From positions 7,954,501 through 8,018,500 of the forward strand of contig NC_135197.1 of the NCBI RefSeq assembly GCF_050948175.1: 64,000 nt of DNA, given 5' to 3'. The notes under the pieces were generated by a model. That model was not told where the DNA came from. It searched no databases and worked only from the letters and a program-made list of their open reading frames with translations. The DNA is from Xylocopa sonorina (taxonomy: Eukaryota; Arthropoda; Insecta; Hymenoptera; Apidae). Positions 12,793 to 25,545 of the stretch are shown piece after piece (within the stretch, counting starts at the first letter, position 1; the number at the start of each line of letters is the position of its first letter). The translations under genes and the position numbers were made by a program.

Positions 12793-15700
12793 ATTCATTT
12801 GAAAGGGTACTGCTGGAGAGTACGCGATTTCGTACACGAAATGCAGGACGAAACTTTTTCGCCCACCCCCTGGCTCGAGGTAGGGGTTGCTCTCTGCTTG
12901 GCGCGCGCGTTTTGGCCAAACAAATTGCAGGCATATTTTTCCGTCGCATTATCGTTGGCTGAAATATAGGTTACAACGCGGAGGTGAGACAAGAAAAGGA
13001 AGAAAAAAATATATGAAGTACCAGAAGCGGATGGCTGCGCGGTCAGCTGTGCGCGTTCTGTTCCGACCCGTCCGAGCGAAAAACAATTCCCACCGGGGCA
13101 ATTTTCGCGGCAGCGATAATGAGAGCTAATAATTGGCAGTAGTCGTTAGCGGAAATCCGCGACGGAACGATCGCGACTGCAGGAATAATTCTCTGACGCG
13201 ATTATTGGGCCACGCTCGCGGCTCTGCGGTTCCTGTAACGATTCGGCTCGTTAAATCTAGTCGCGAGGATCTTTAACGAAGATCATCGACTACCAAACGT
13301 TACGTTTTCCATCCACGATCGATTGGAACTCTGACCAGTTCGCTAAAATTCCATTTATTTTGCTTATCTTCGAGTATCGTCTGATATAAATGTAGAAAAT
13401 ATGGTATATAAAATAAGAACAAGTATTCTTCTACCACCCCTTCGTTCTTCCATGAACTACTGAATCGCATTAAAATTCGAGACGATGCAGAGAAGAGAAG
13501 TTGAGGCGCAAAAAAAGTAGAAAACTTCCGCTCGTCCGTTACATTATCAGGCTCCTAGCCAGAATAACAAGCGCGCGCTGTTTGCCATCGTCAAACGAGG
13601 GGAACGTTAGAAGTTGGCGAATTAATTTCTGATTTTCTTCTCTCCTCGCGGGAGCTGATAATTCTGTGTAACCATTTTACAAAAAAACGCGCAACAACGA
13701 GGACTCGATCCAGCGCTGTTCATAAATTCAGCCCCGTATTCGTTCGCGCTCATTTTCGCGGCGCCCCTGGAAATTTATCGTATGATCGGTTCGCCAGTCG
13801 TGTTTATAAATAACGCCAGTGTAAAATTGCACGGCTATTCCAGGCGCGCGATGTTCGATGCGCAAATTTTCCCGCGGGAGGATCCGTGAGTTATCGACGT
13901 CGAGGATCGACTGGATCGAGTCGCGAACAACTGGGGAGAAGAAAGAGGGCGGGGGTGGCCTTTCGATAAATATTAGCTATCGAAAAATCGAGAGCAACCG
14001 TTACTTTTTGCTGTAATTAATAACCGTGTACTTGAGAGAAAGGAAGGCGGAGAAGAAAGCAGGCGAGATTTTCCTTGCGATAGTACAAACTGAGAGGAAG
14101 GAAACTTTTGTAGCCGTGAATCGAAATTAATAATCGAGCAGTGAAAGAGGAAGCGCGAGCAGGGGGAAGAAAAATTTGTTTGGAAGGAGGAGAAAAATTG
14201 TGCGCAATAAAAGATAATTAATAACTGTCTCTGAAAGAAGTGAGAGAGGAGGGAAGAAGAATTCGTAGGGCAAATAGTAGCTGACTGAATAATGAAGAAA
14301 GTTTACGGGCGAGGAAGGTGACAAGAAACAGCGTCGACTCCGACGGAAGGGCTGTTGAATTTGGAAAATCGTAAAACAGGAGTCGGGAATCTGCCACGTG
14401 TTCGTGGAATTTCGTAAAAATGCCGTCGCGGAAATAAAACCGCGGTGGATCGTAGCTTTTCCTCGAGTAGAACGATATGGCACTGGGCTGCGACCAAGTT
14501 GCGCGGAGGTAAAAATAAATTCCGGTGTTTAGGGTAAGGGAGACGTTAGGAGGAGCTTTCCTGAAGCTTTTCGACGCCCTACAGTGGGGGTGGCTGAAGA
14601 GAAAAGGGAGGGAAAATGTGAGTTGTGTTTCCGCGGAGGCATACGGGTTCGGAATTCCAAAGTCACTGGAGATATTCAAATGAGGATAATATGTGGCAGA
14701 GGATACGCGGGTGGATATTTTCACTGAAAATTTGACAATTTTCCGACGGAGACAGTGAGATTTTCATTCAATATTATCTATGGAAAATAGAAAAAACAAA
14801 GTAGGTCGAGGACGATACCATATCCTTTCTTCGAGCACAAACACATTTTGCAATCGAATCGAAAACTTAATTTCGAAAACGTCCCCATTCGTTCAAGTAC
14901 CATTTCGCGAGGTTCGAACAGAGTAACTTCTGAATAATAACAGCGTCTCTTCTAATTTGAATAATGCTCTTCCTCGATCTCATCCTCTGCCCTCTCTTTT
15001 TCTGATCCTCCTCTCCACTGAATAATTACAACACGCAACAGCTGCGACGTAAAATGTCTAACAGCCACTCCCTGCTGGAGGGAACTTACAAAACTACATT
15101 TCAAATTAGCAGTCGAATGAATATCGCGAAACTAATTAACATTGGTGACTAACGCATTATGTAAAACAGCTTCGATGGAAGAACCAGTTCTCAGAAGAAC
15201 TTACCAGCGGGAAGTTCGATTTGAAATCATCGAAACACAGATATCGCGTGTCTCGACGAAACGGCGCGACACGTTTTAGCGGAGGGTGGGAAAAAAATGT
15301 GCAATTTTCGGGGGAAATTTAATTAACGCGGCCGTGGCTGTGTGCGGAAGATGGCGCGCTTAACGCGCCGACCTTTTATCCCTTAAATTCCGGCAAACGA
15401 GCACGAAACGGTTGCCCGTGTCCACTATGAATCTTTCATACAGATTTTTCCTCGCGCCACTCTAATGGAGTAATTGAGAAATAAGCGTTTGCGTAATTGT
15501 ATTTTAATTGAGGTTCGCGAGAGGCGACACTTTAAGTTACCCCTTCTCGAAACTCGTTCTCGTACAAAGTTGTGGACGAGCAAATTTATGCATCGTATCT
15601 TATTGTTCGAATGTCAGATTCTAACTTGTTTATGCAAAGAAATGGAACCCAGAAATGGAAAATTTGCTCTCTTTTACTGTTTCACATTTTCCCAACAAAT

Positions 15701-17202
15701 TTCCCTTCTAATACGTACGTCTCGCGTGTGCATTTCACGGAAGGACCATTCTGCGTACGTTTCGCAAAATGTTTGGAGCAGCTCGCTACGATGTTGCAGT
15801 AAAATCTTGAACGTTGCCACGCATCGTATCTGCTCGTGCTTAGTTCTAGAACTTCGTGCTTAAACTGGCGTATTTACCGCACGAAACACAAGGCCAGTTG
15901 ATATTTCCACCCTCGTCCGTTCGTTTCTATTAAAGTACGCGTGTTTCAACGATAATCTCGACGCGTTCTTCAATATCTCCACAATACTCGAAACGCGTCC
16001 CATTCTTGAAAGTATAAAAGCCTCGCTAAACCAAACAACGGTACACCTTTTAAAATTTTACATCGCCATCAATCCAGCCGGCTCTCCACGTCGCTCGCGC
16101 GCGTGAGAACCCCATACAGAAAGCAAACATTTTCCCACCGACATAAGTTCCCTTCGTACTCGTTTAACCACGCATTTCCATAAGGTCTTCATAAAGAGTG
16201 GCCATCGAGCGGCTACAATGCACGCCAGATACGCTGGCGATGCTACGAACGACCCCGTAACGTCTCTCATCGTTGCCCGTTTCGCGAGCAAGCTGAATGA
16301 TCATGGCGCGGGATAATTGCACGGCACACGCAGATACCACGAATAGTTATATTTAAGTCTGAAACGCGAGTACTCAACGCAGAAATTATCCACGATTTAC
16401 GTCTGCCTGTCCCCAACAGGGAAGTCGAAATTACTTAACCTTCGAAAGAACAGAGAAGTATTAAACTCGTTTATTAACCGTGGACGTAAGTTACAAAATC
16501 CATTCCATACAGCAGCTTCGAGAATCTTCAATGATCGTGCCTCAACAGATTTCTCGTATCTCTTCTAATTCAACCCCGTACCAAGCTTCGTACCACTCGT
16601 AAAATGTGAACCAAACAAGCCAGCAGAGCCACCCACCCAAGTTCCTCTGCCGTATCGGCCACCCTTCCTTCGTTGGAGCGCCATAGAGCAGGCGGACATT
16701 TCCCTGGGAACGTAACTTCCTTGTACTCGTTCGACCGCGTCGTCTTCATAAAGAGGCAGCATTACACCGTTACAATGCACCCGGATAGGCGCGTCGGTGT
16801 AGTTGAACCGCGTGTCCGTCTCGCGAGAGTCGAGCGAGTGATCACGGGCCGCGCGGCAGCTGCAACGATGTACGCGGCTCATCCGCGAAGGTTGTCGCCG
16901 AAACCACTATACTTTCCGTCGCCGTCTGGCAGCCCTTTATCTCACGGTGATATACGAGACCCAGGCCGTGCTTTTCCGCGTTCACCGTGCGCTCGTTGCC
17001 CCGGGCTTTTAAGCTAATTCGAGGCGCGCCAGCAGCTGCAACAGCACCCCCTACACGCCCCAGCCACCAGCTCGTACTCCGCGTCACCTAGCCCGCCACT
17101 TTTTCCCTGGCCCTGGTTCTCAGCCCTGGATTGCCTTGGCCACTTGCCTCGGATTGTCCACCGCCAGTTGATCGGGCTAATTTCTTGGATTGAATAGGTT
17201 TT
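12793..17202. other. Gene-poor DNA with a purine-rich tract
   Basis: 14030-14290 is strongly GA-rich on the plus strand and yields long Ser/Leu/Phe-rich spurious frames on the minus strand. The remainder shows only the diverged duplication at 16.1-16.8 kb and a TATAAAAG word at 16013. Confidence 0.7.
16130..16790. repeat. Diverged duplicated segment pair (16130-16255 and 16695-16790)
   Basis: Both contain AAGTTCCCTTCGTACTCGTT-like, GTCTTCATAAAGAG and TACAATGCACSC in the same order. Identity is moderate with gaps, so this is an older duplication. Confidence 0.55.
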
Positions 17203-17570
17203 GCGCGATCCTCTGTTAGGGGTTGGTTGTGGTGCACGCTGGATTCTAGCGTTGATGAATCTCGTGGAGGGTATTCGTCTGAAGAATATGGTTAGAACGA
17301 TGGAAGAATTTAAATGTTGTTCATTTTATACCTTTTTTTGTTAATTTTCATAGTGAGTTTAGTTTTCACGAGGTATTGCTTTGTCGCGCGATCTTGAGTT
17401 GAGGGTGGGTTGTGTTGGACACTGGATTCCAGCGTTGATGAATCTCGTGAAGGGTATTTGTCTGAAAGATATGCTTAGAATAATCGAGGGATTTAGATGT
17501 TATTAATTTTGTAGCTTTTTTGTTAATTTGTACAGTGAATTTAGTTTCTATGGGGTTTTGTCGCGCCTTT
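17203..17570. repeat. Tandem dimer, period 183 bp
   Basis: Units start at GCGCGATC (17203 and 17386). Both contain GCGTTGATGAATCTCGTG and GGTATTYGTCTGAA. About 80% identical. Confidence 0.85.
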
Positions 17571-18592
17571 TGACAAAGTAGATTAGATTTAGTGTATATC
17601 GAAGGGTTTTTCCAGTAACTCGCCATCGTCCGTGAGATATCGATTATCGAAGAGGAGGCGATAGCTAGTCGGAGTTGGAAAAAAATCTTTGATTGACCGG
17701 CTACCCTTCGGCTGCAGTTTCGATGCAATTTCCATCTCACAGATGAGTTGCTCGGTGTTAAAACTTGTTAGCAACAACTGCGACGCCGAGGTGCTCACCT
17801 CTTAACAAAGTTACCGACCTAGATGGTGTAGTCGTCAGTTTTCTAACTCCATTGCTGAACCTGTTATAAAAGCAATAATTCTGCAATATTTCGTTTCGAA
17901 ATGTCTGCGTCTGTCGCCTATCGCGCGCATTTTCCCGGGTTAACTTTCCCTCGAGACCGTTGGACAAATTTTCACCTCATTGGTTCGCTTCGTACGGTCG
18001 AAGTTTGAGGTTTTAATCGATAAATTTCTTTTTTTTTCGTCTTTGAAAATAAACCTTCTTTTATATATTTATTTTCTAGCAAAAAAAAAAAAGAGGAGTC
18101 AAAGTTTTCGCTAATAATTTTACTAAGTGTGTCAAAAGAAACAGAGTGCGTTTTGGTGAGAAAAAATTCGGAAGTTTTCAATAATTCATATCCTACGCTA
18201 TCGATGTATTTGGTTTCCTCTTCTCACTCGATTCTCGCAATCAGACGCGAATTAACTTTCGTGATTTCGCTTGGAGGAAGAAAAGGATAGGCGAACGATG
18301 CGACCCGCTAACAAGACCATTTTTAGAGCCCTCGCGTGAATTCCTCCGGGGGTCAAAAATACTAACCATCGTAGAGAATGACGTTGACACTAATCTACGC
18401 GTCAATATGCTCATTTTATTAATCGTGTTGACCGCGAGACTACTTTTCTGACAATGTCAACTGACTCGACAGCTCACGTAATTCATACACCCCGGTGTAT
18501 CTATTTAATCAACAATGTGGACAGAAATATGGGAATCTTTGTACAAGTCATTCGACACAGCGAACTATGTCACCGATCCTAACGTAGTAATG

Positions 18593-18930
18593 CAATTCAA
18601 CCAAGTCGCGTTTGAACTTTCAATTACCTCGTCGACTTGACTAATTAAAAAAAAGAAACGATTACGACAAAATTACCTATCACAGATCCAACCAAAAAGG
18701 TATCATACTATATAACCAATTTATCAACTCAATTGACCCACCATATTCACCTTGCATTACCAATTCAACCGAGTCGCGCTTGAACTTTCAATTACCTCGT
18801 CGACTTGACTAATTAAAAAAAAAAGAAATGATTACGACAAAATTATTTATCACAGATCCAACCAAAAGAGTATCATACTATATAACCAATTTCTCAACCC
18901 AATAGACCCACCATACTCACCTCGCATTAC
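18593..18930. repeat. Tandem dimer, period 168 bp
   Basis: Units start at CAATTCAACC (18593 and 18761). Both contain ATTACCTCGTCGACTTGACT and ATCATACTATATAACCAATT. About 90% identical. Confidence 0.92.
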
Positions 18931-19153
18931 AAATCGTCATTACGAACCGAGAAATCGAATCTCCATACGCGTTGCCCAACGATTTAACCATGACAATTCA
19001 TCAACCCACGCAACATCGCACAATTTCTATATACATACACATATAGCCCTGCCATCTTGTATCCGAGCACACATACCCAGCGTTTAATCGTTCGAAGCGG
19101 AACCACGCGTGACCCACTGTGGAGAGCAGCAGGCTCGCGCGTGTGCGTGCGCG

Positions 19154-19195
19154 TATAAAAGGGTCAGTCGGATCGGCCGGACGAGGATCAGAAAG
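19154..19195 (+). promoter_or_regulatory. Possible TATA core promoter
   Basis: TATAAAAG at 19154-19161 in a GC-rich patch (19030-19640), with an initiator-like GATCAGAA about 33-36 bp downstream (A at 19190). The first ATG after it (19196) opens only five codons. No gene was recognised downstream, so this may be a distal promoter of the antiporter gene, a promoter for a non-coding RNA, or chance. Confidence 0.25.
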
Positions 19196-21221
19196 ATGGA
19201 TCAAACGGACTAGAGAAACGTGGGGGAGGGATATTTGCAATTCCAATCCCATCTTCGACCTCGTCCCTCCTCCGTCTGCCCCTCGACTGCCGTCCACGTT
19301 CATCCGTTCAACCGCGTGTGTACGTCGAGGCACGGACGATTCTCGCGTGACTGCCATCGTCGTCGACGTCGTCGTCGCGGCTGCGGAATGCTCGATGAAG
19401 GACGGAAATTCGCGTGCGAAAGCGTCGCGCCGCAGATCGCGAACCACCTAGCCTCTCAAAAGGAACGCGGCTCGCGAGAATTTCGAAGTTCGCAGATCAC
19501 GTTCGAGACCACGAATGCACCGCTGGAAATGTGATACCACGCGTCGACGGAAACGGGAATCTTGTCGAGTTTTCTTTCGTCGCGAGTTCGATCGAGGGAC
19601 CAGGTATCTCGAGTGTTTCTTTGGCTGAAAGTTGATCACCAGAGATTCTTGGAGGGAATTGTTGAGAATTGCAGGGAAATTGGCGAGGCTACTACGTTTT
19701 TCACTGATTCTTCTGCAAAGTAGACGTTGCTTTATGTTTGTTATGTTAGAGTTAATGATCTCCTTCGTGTCTAAGTATCTCTAGAAATTTTTTATAATAT
19801 TTTTAATTAATTAAAAATGGGTATCATCACGATCGTCGATAGAACAGAAGAACAGATGACACTTTTTGCTTAAAAATAGTCTGTCGCACGGCACGAGGCG
19901 TCTGAAATATTCGATCGACAGATAAAAGTCGGCCAGACGATCGCACACGCGCGCGTATTCACGGCTAATGAAGAATGAAAATTCGCGACTTCCGCGAGGT
20001 CGAGTAGCGGCGCGGGTATGCGAAATCATGATTAGGTGGACGACAATTCGCGACGCGTGCGCTCGTTACCGATGAAAAACGTTCCTTCTGCCGGATGGTT
20101 ATGGAGAAATATGCGTTTCAAGGCAGTATTCGCGCGTATCTCTGCGTGAAAATGCGAATTATACACAGATCGATTCGAAAAGGGGGCTGAAAACAGGGGT
20201 GGACGAGGGTGTAACTTCGCAAGGTTAAGTCGCGTCTTTTCGAGGCAGCTTAAGAAGTGATTCTTTTATTGTAGACATCTTCTTACATGCATTAACGCTG
20301 ATAACACTTGACTACGCGTTTACAGACTGACAACAATCGATAATTGAGGTTCCAAGTGTCGCATTACGTATCTCGAGGAGCAGCTTAAGACGATAAAGAA
20401 ACGATTGCTGCGGTCATATGATTCGAGTTATCTTGTTTTTATATCTATGCAACGAGAATTCGAAGGCAATCGATACTAAGACTTGTTTCGATCACGGATT
20501 AATAATATTACGAACATTTTAATTGTTGTTCGACACACTCGCGGTCGTAGCTTATTATGATTGATATATAATTAATTTTACATAGCGTATGAAATATAAA
20601 TGGCCGTGCACGTGAGACGAGATTTATATTTCGTAATCGCTGAATTATGATACAACGCGAAATATAGTGTGTACGGATTAATGAATATCCGAGTGGGCGA
20701 AGCTAATTTGTTTTTCATCAAAGCAATTATCGTATGCGAAATAATTAAATCGCGAGAAAATAATGGTCGAGATACTTTTTAAGTGTAATTCTAATTTCGA
20801 TTGTCTTGATATTTACGTTGATGAAGCACCTGGGTATTTTTAGAAGATTTCAGTGAGATACCCGTGTAGTTATTCTTATCAATTATCGTCGATTGAACGG
20901 TGAGACCAATGTTTCGAAAAAAAAACGTCTGTAATTCCATAGCGCTCGTGTGGTCGTTGAAATTTGTACGTTTCCGGTTAGCGATCTTTCGGAAATTTGC
21001 ATTAGAGGAAGCGCAGATACAAAGCAGTTTCCTTGAGCAGGAATAACGCATTCACAGCGTTATTTCACGATTCATAGAGTTACCTCACAAGTTACAAAAC
21101 ACAGATCGCCAATCTCTCGCGGCACGATTACAGATATTACGTTCGTCTGTCATTGTCATCGATTTCAAATCTCCATTATTCATACACATCGATTCTCTTA
21201 ATTTCCCTACATATCTATTCT

Positions 21222-21550
21222 TTAAGAATTACTCAAAATAATACATTTCTACAATCAACACCTCTCATTCTTGAAGCACATCTTCAACCCTTAAACTATG
21301 ACTGCTCGCTCATGACGATACATCTCACGCTCGATACAATTAAAATAAAAAAAATCAGAAGCAACAAGATTCTCTCACAACGTTAATTTCCTTAAGAATT
21401 ATTCAAAATAATACATTTCTACAATCTTCACCTCTCATTCTTGAAGCACATCTGCAACCCTTAAACTATGACTGCTCACTCATCACGATACATCTTACGC
21501 TTGATAATTAAAATAAAAAAAATCAGAAGCCACAAGATTCCTTCACAACG
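21222..21550. repeat. Tandem dimer, period 170 bp
   Basis: Units start at TTAAGAATTA (21222 and 21392). Both contain CACCTCTCATTCTTGAAGCA and AAAAAAAATCAGAAGC. About 92% identical, with a small deletion in the second unit. Confidence 0.92.
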
Positions 21551-23773
21551 ACCAACGTTGACGCAATCCATGCTACGACAGGGATCCATCTGGCTCGAAA
21601 CACGTCCCTGCTCCAGCCTAGGGTAAAATTAAACATCGCGAACGAACGCAAAGTTTTAATTGCACGCGTTCGCGGATACTTCCGTGAGTCATCGCTGGTA
21701 GAGGGGCACGGAAGACGAGTAATTAATTCTGAACGCTGACCGTGATAATACCGGCGCAATCGAGCCGGCGGTAGCGTGCGTCGCGTTCCAGCCCAGCAGG
21801 AAGATGAATCGCGTCACCGGATCAGAGCCGACGACCGTCCGCGGGTGCGCCTCCGCTTCTATTCCCCTGCGTGTCACCTGCTATCGACTAGAAGCAATTA
21901 GACACGGAATTCGAGCAACGATAGCCGATTAAATCGCGACCAACCGACCCCCTCGACGAACCCACCGCGAGCGAACACCTCGCCTCGCGTTACAGAATCA
22001 ACCGAATTAACGTTTATCGAGCCACCCTCGCTGGGGTGACGCGCGTTGGGTGATCCTCGAGGTTTCTGGCGATCGATGGGCCGCGCCACCACCGATTAAC
22101 GCGTACGATCCGATTTCGCGCGGTTGTCGCGTGTCGAATGCGATCTGACGGGATTCGCGATCGAAATATACGCGAGCCTCTGACATTGGACGTTCCTACG
22201 AGTTTCTGTGATTTCTTTTTATGTAACGGAGAGATAAAAATTGCTGTACAAGGGATAAGTTTCAGGTATTTAATCGTTGAGAAGAGAAGGTGGAAAAAGG
22301 TGGTTTTTCTCTCGGTTTAGCAGCACGTTGTGTAATCAAGGGAGCATCAATTAAATTTACAGGTCGTTTCTTCGTCCCTTGTTGCGACTGAAGAAAACGG
22401 ACGATTAATTACGCGAAAGAACGATCAGCTTCCGGTTTTTCGAGTCTCTTCCGGCGGGTACGGTTAGTGCCGCATCATTTCGAGCGAAATATCCGCGGAA
22501 ACAGGCAATTAACCGCGAAACAAGCACAGGGGGTGAGCGTAATTTGCCTGGAAGTTTCTCAGAATCGCTCGACTGAACTTTCTTCCGTCTTTTCTCGTCG
22601 CACGCCGTAATACGGGCCACCAATTCTGAAACGCGAGGATCGTGGGCGCCATTTTTCTTCCTCGAGCTTTTCTGGCGATCGAGTATCGACAGGAAACAAG
22701 CGTCGATCCGTGGATGGAAAACGTGGACCGCGTTTAATATTCAATACTGGAAATATTTATGGCGTCACTCTCGGATCTACGTCACGCGAGCAATTGTCGA
22801 TGGCGATTTGATTGATGAAATAATTTGAGCGTACATTGTGCCATAATATATTCCTGGTATTAACAACGAGCGAGGTGTGAACGATAGGGTGTTTAATATT
22901 CGAGCGAGGCAATGATTGGATTTTAATTCACTTTGAAAACAAATTGATTCCATCGAGTTAAATGGTTTCGTTAAGCCGCAGATCCTACGACAATTCGCGT
23001 TATTTTTCTCGCGATCTCTCTCTCTCTCTCTCTTTCTTTAAAGATAGTTGCGCGTTGACATTTGAAAAAAACATTTTTGGCATCGCTGATAACGGCGAAT
23101 CGTTAAAAGCACATGACCGCCAGTCATGCGAACGGAAACAACGTCGTACTTTGATCTGAAAGCGAATCGAAGATAACATTCTGTTCGAACGCCACGTCGA
23201 ACCGCACTACGATTCTTAAGAACCGCTGAAAGTCGATCATTTTTTATTAAACTCCCGCGCTACTAATTACAGCCGAATAAATTACAAATAATTGCACGAA
23301 GAAATACGGGCTGTTATTATTTTTAACGCGAAGTGAAAGAACGTAGCATCGTTATTTTAATTAAAAATAATTGGTAACAGGTGTGCATTGTTTTCCGCGA
23401 CATTTTTTTATTTTCCTGCACGGTGACAATCGAGTATTTATCACTGGTAAATATTCTTACTCGAGCTTGTACGTTTTAGCGATTAGAGTGTGTCGATTTC
23501 GATCGTTCGGAAGCGCGTGACAACCAAGTCAGGCGTCGTGACTAATTCACACGCGACAGCACGCGTAACATTCCGCTGTCCAATAATTATCCCCTCGTAA
23601 TCAGCGCAATTAATCTGCTCGACACGGGAGACGCTTCACCCTCGAGAGATAGGTTATCGTTGGCTTATTACGATGCCCGTGGAAATCGCAACGGTGATTC
23701 CCGATACGATCGAAGCAGGCATTGCTCGAGCTTTCTCTCATAAAATCTCGAGCTTAGTTTCTCTGCTGTGTAG

Positions 23774-23999
23774 AAAATTCGTGAACTTAAAGAATGAACA
23801 GACACGTATCGAATTAAATAAAAAAGAGTGCAAACGAAAAGGCAAACTCGCTATTTAATTATTCGCGCGATACCTTTCAACGAAACTTACGAAAATCCAC
23901 GAACTTAAAGAACGAAGAGGCACGTATCGAATTGAATTGAAAAAGGGTGAAAACAGAAAAGCAAACTCGCTATTTAATTATTCTTCAACGAAATTTACG
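23774..23999. repeat. Tandem dimer, period 117 bp
   Basis: Units at 23774 and 23891 share GAACTTAAAGAA, CACGTATCGAATT and CAAACTCGCTATTTAATTAT. Confidence 0.88.
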
Positions 24000-24970
24000 A
24001 ATAGTAACGTAAAGAAAGATACGATACGATGTAGTACGATAGAAGTTGCAAGTAACAGAGACCAGTCTACGTAAACACAACATTCTCGAATGCCATCGCT
24101 GCGGTCCACAACACGTATCGCCGACACGTATCTTAATTTTCCACTGATCAATTTCTGCTCAGACCCTCGCAGCATATCAACAAACGTAAAAGCAACACAG
24201 TTGGCAGCGAATGTTGACAGCGAATTTAGGCGAGTCGAGGTTTAGTGTCCGCGCGCTCGTGCCACGGGAAAGATCGAGCCGGTCTACAGAAACGTCACCT
24301 GTTTGGGCACCAATTAGATCACGAGTGTGAAACGGTTTTCGCGTCGCAGTTTCATCGCCTGTAAGACACTTTCGAACGCGAGCTTCCATAGAAAATGTGC
24401 GTGTGTGTGTGTGTGATAGTTGCTTGAAAAGAGAATCTGACGAAAGGGAATGTAGATACCATTGAAAGATCGATAACGTATCGGAGCACGCGATACTTAA
24501 GAGAATATTATCGAACCGAGTAGAAAGCGTACGGTATTACATCACAAGTGATATCTGAGAAAAATGTAAAAAAGAACTCGAATGACAGAGGAAGGTATGA
24601 CGAAGGCGATCGAATCGCACGTGGTTCTGTAAAAATGGATGGCGGAAAATTGCTCTAAATTGGAGCCTGTGTAACTGTACCAGAAATCGTTCGATAACTG
24701 TCGAGATAGCACGCGACAGAATTAGTGTTCGATGGATTCGTTTCCCAACGAGACGACGCGTGCGAATTAAAAATTAACCCGTCAACGAAACAGGCTGCTC
24801 TCCATCGATGTGCAACAAGTGACGATACCTCCAGTTTCGACGATTGCGTTCACGCGTATTCGACTCAACGTAATCAACTCAAAGGAGACGTAGAAGAGGA
24901 AGAAGACGAAAGGTATCGAGGAAGAAAGTAGTCTCTCATAAAGTAGAAATTCGTGCGATAAATAATTCCA

Positions 24971-25545
24971 TTAACACTTTGACGCACACGTCTAGTCGTG
25001 CGATCGCTCTCTGAAACGCATCTTTTTTTTCGATCGTTTATGACTGCCTTTTGGAAGTGAAAATGATCACATTTTACCACAGTTTTTCTCAAGAAACTTA
25101 CGACTGCTACAACCGTCATTTGCTCAGCACGTCATTTTTCTACTCCTGAAGCAAATGACGACTGTAACCGTCGTGACGACTATACATCATTTACTAATTC
25201 ATTGTATTTACTTAATTCATGAAAAAAATACAGAATAAATGGTTCGTCTTCCCAGAATCATCTTTCAACTGCTTTCAACTGGAATCGACTGTTATAGCAG
25301 TCATTTGTCTCTAGATACTCAAACGTTCCAAAGCAAAATAAAGAACAACTAATATTCTATCTAGCATGCTATCACTTTTTTTCTAGATGCGTTACTCGAT
25401 AATTTAACAAGTGTACGCGTTAGTACACTTCGTCGTACTGTTCTTTTGTTATTAATTAAAATCTACACGACGGCTATAACCGTCATTTGCGTATATATCG
25501 CCAAGGATCCGACGGCTATAGGCGTCATTCACGTCAAAGTGTTAA
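24971..25545. mobile_element. MITE-like element, 575 bp, TTAA-flanked with CACTTTGACG termini
   Basis: Bounded by TTAACACTTTGACG on the left and its exact inverse CGTCAAAGTGTTAA on the right. No coding capacity. Inside are five degenerate copies of a 16-bp palindrome of the form GACGGYTATARCCGTC followed by ATTTG: 25102-25117, about 25153-25172 (reverse sense), 25287-25302, 25469-25484 and 25511-25526. A second shorter copy lies at 42946. TTAA at both ends may be a target-site duplication (piggyBac-like) or part of the inverted repeat. The CAC terminus would also fit CACTA/Chapaev-type elements, so the superfamily is open. It sits just before the putative promoter. Confidence 0.8.

Larger units (their letters stand above)
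17571..24970. other. Gene-poor DNA between tandem dimers
   Basis: Outside the listed dimers (18593, 21222, 23774) and the GC-rich patch at 19.03-19.64 kb, no gene, RNA or mobile element was recognised. Confidence 0.65.

Noticed and set aside
14127..14724. Overlapping minus-strand frames up to 168 codons
   Set aside because: They come from a GA-rich plus-strand tract that lacks stop codons on the opposite strand; the peptides are low-complexity Ser/Leu/Phe.
16013..16020. TATAAAAG word as a promoter
   Set aside because: No initiator at the right spacing and no gene downstream on the plus strand.
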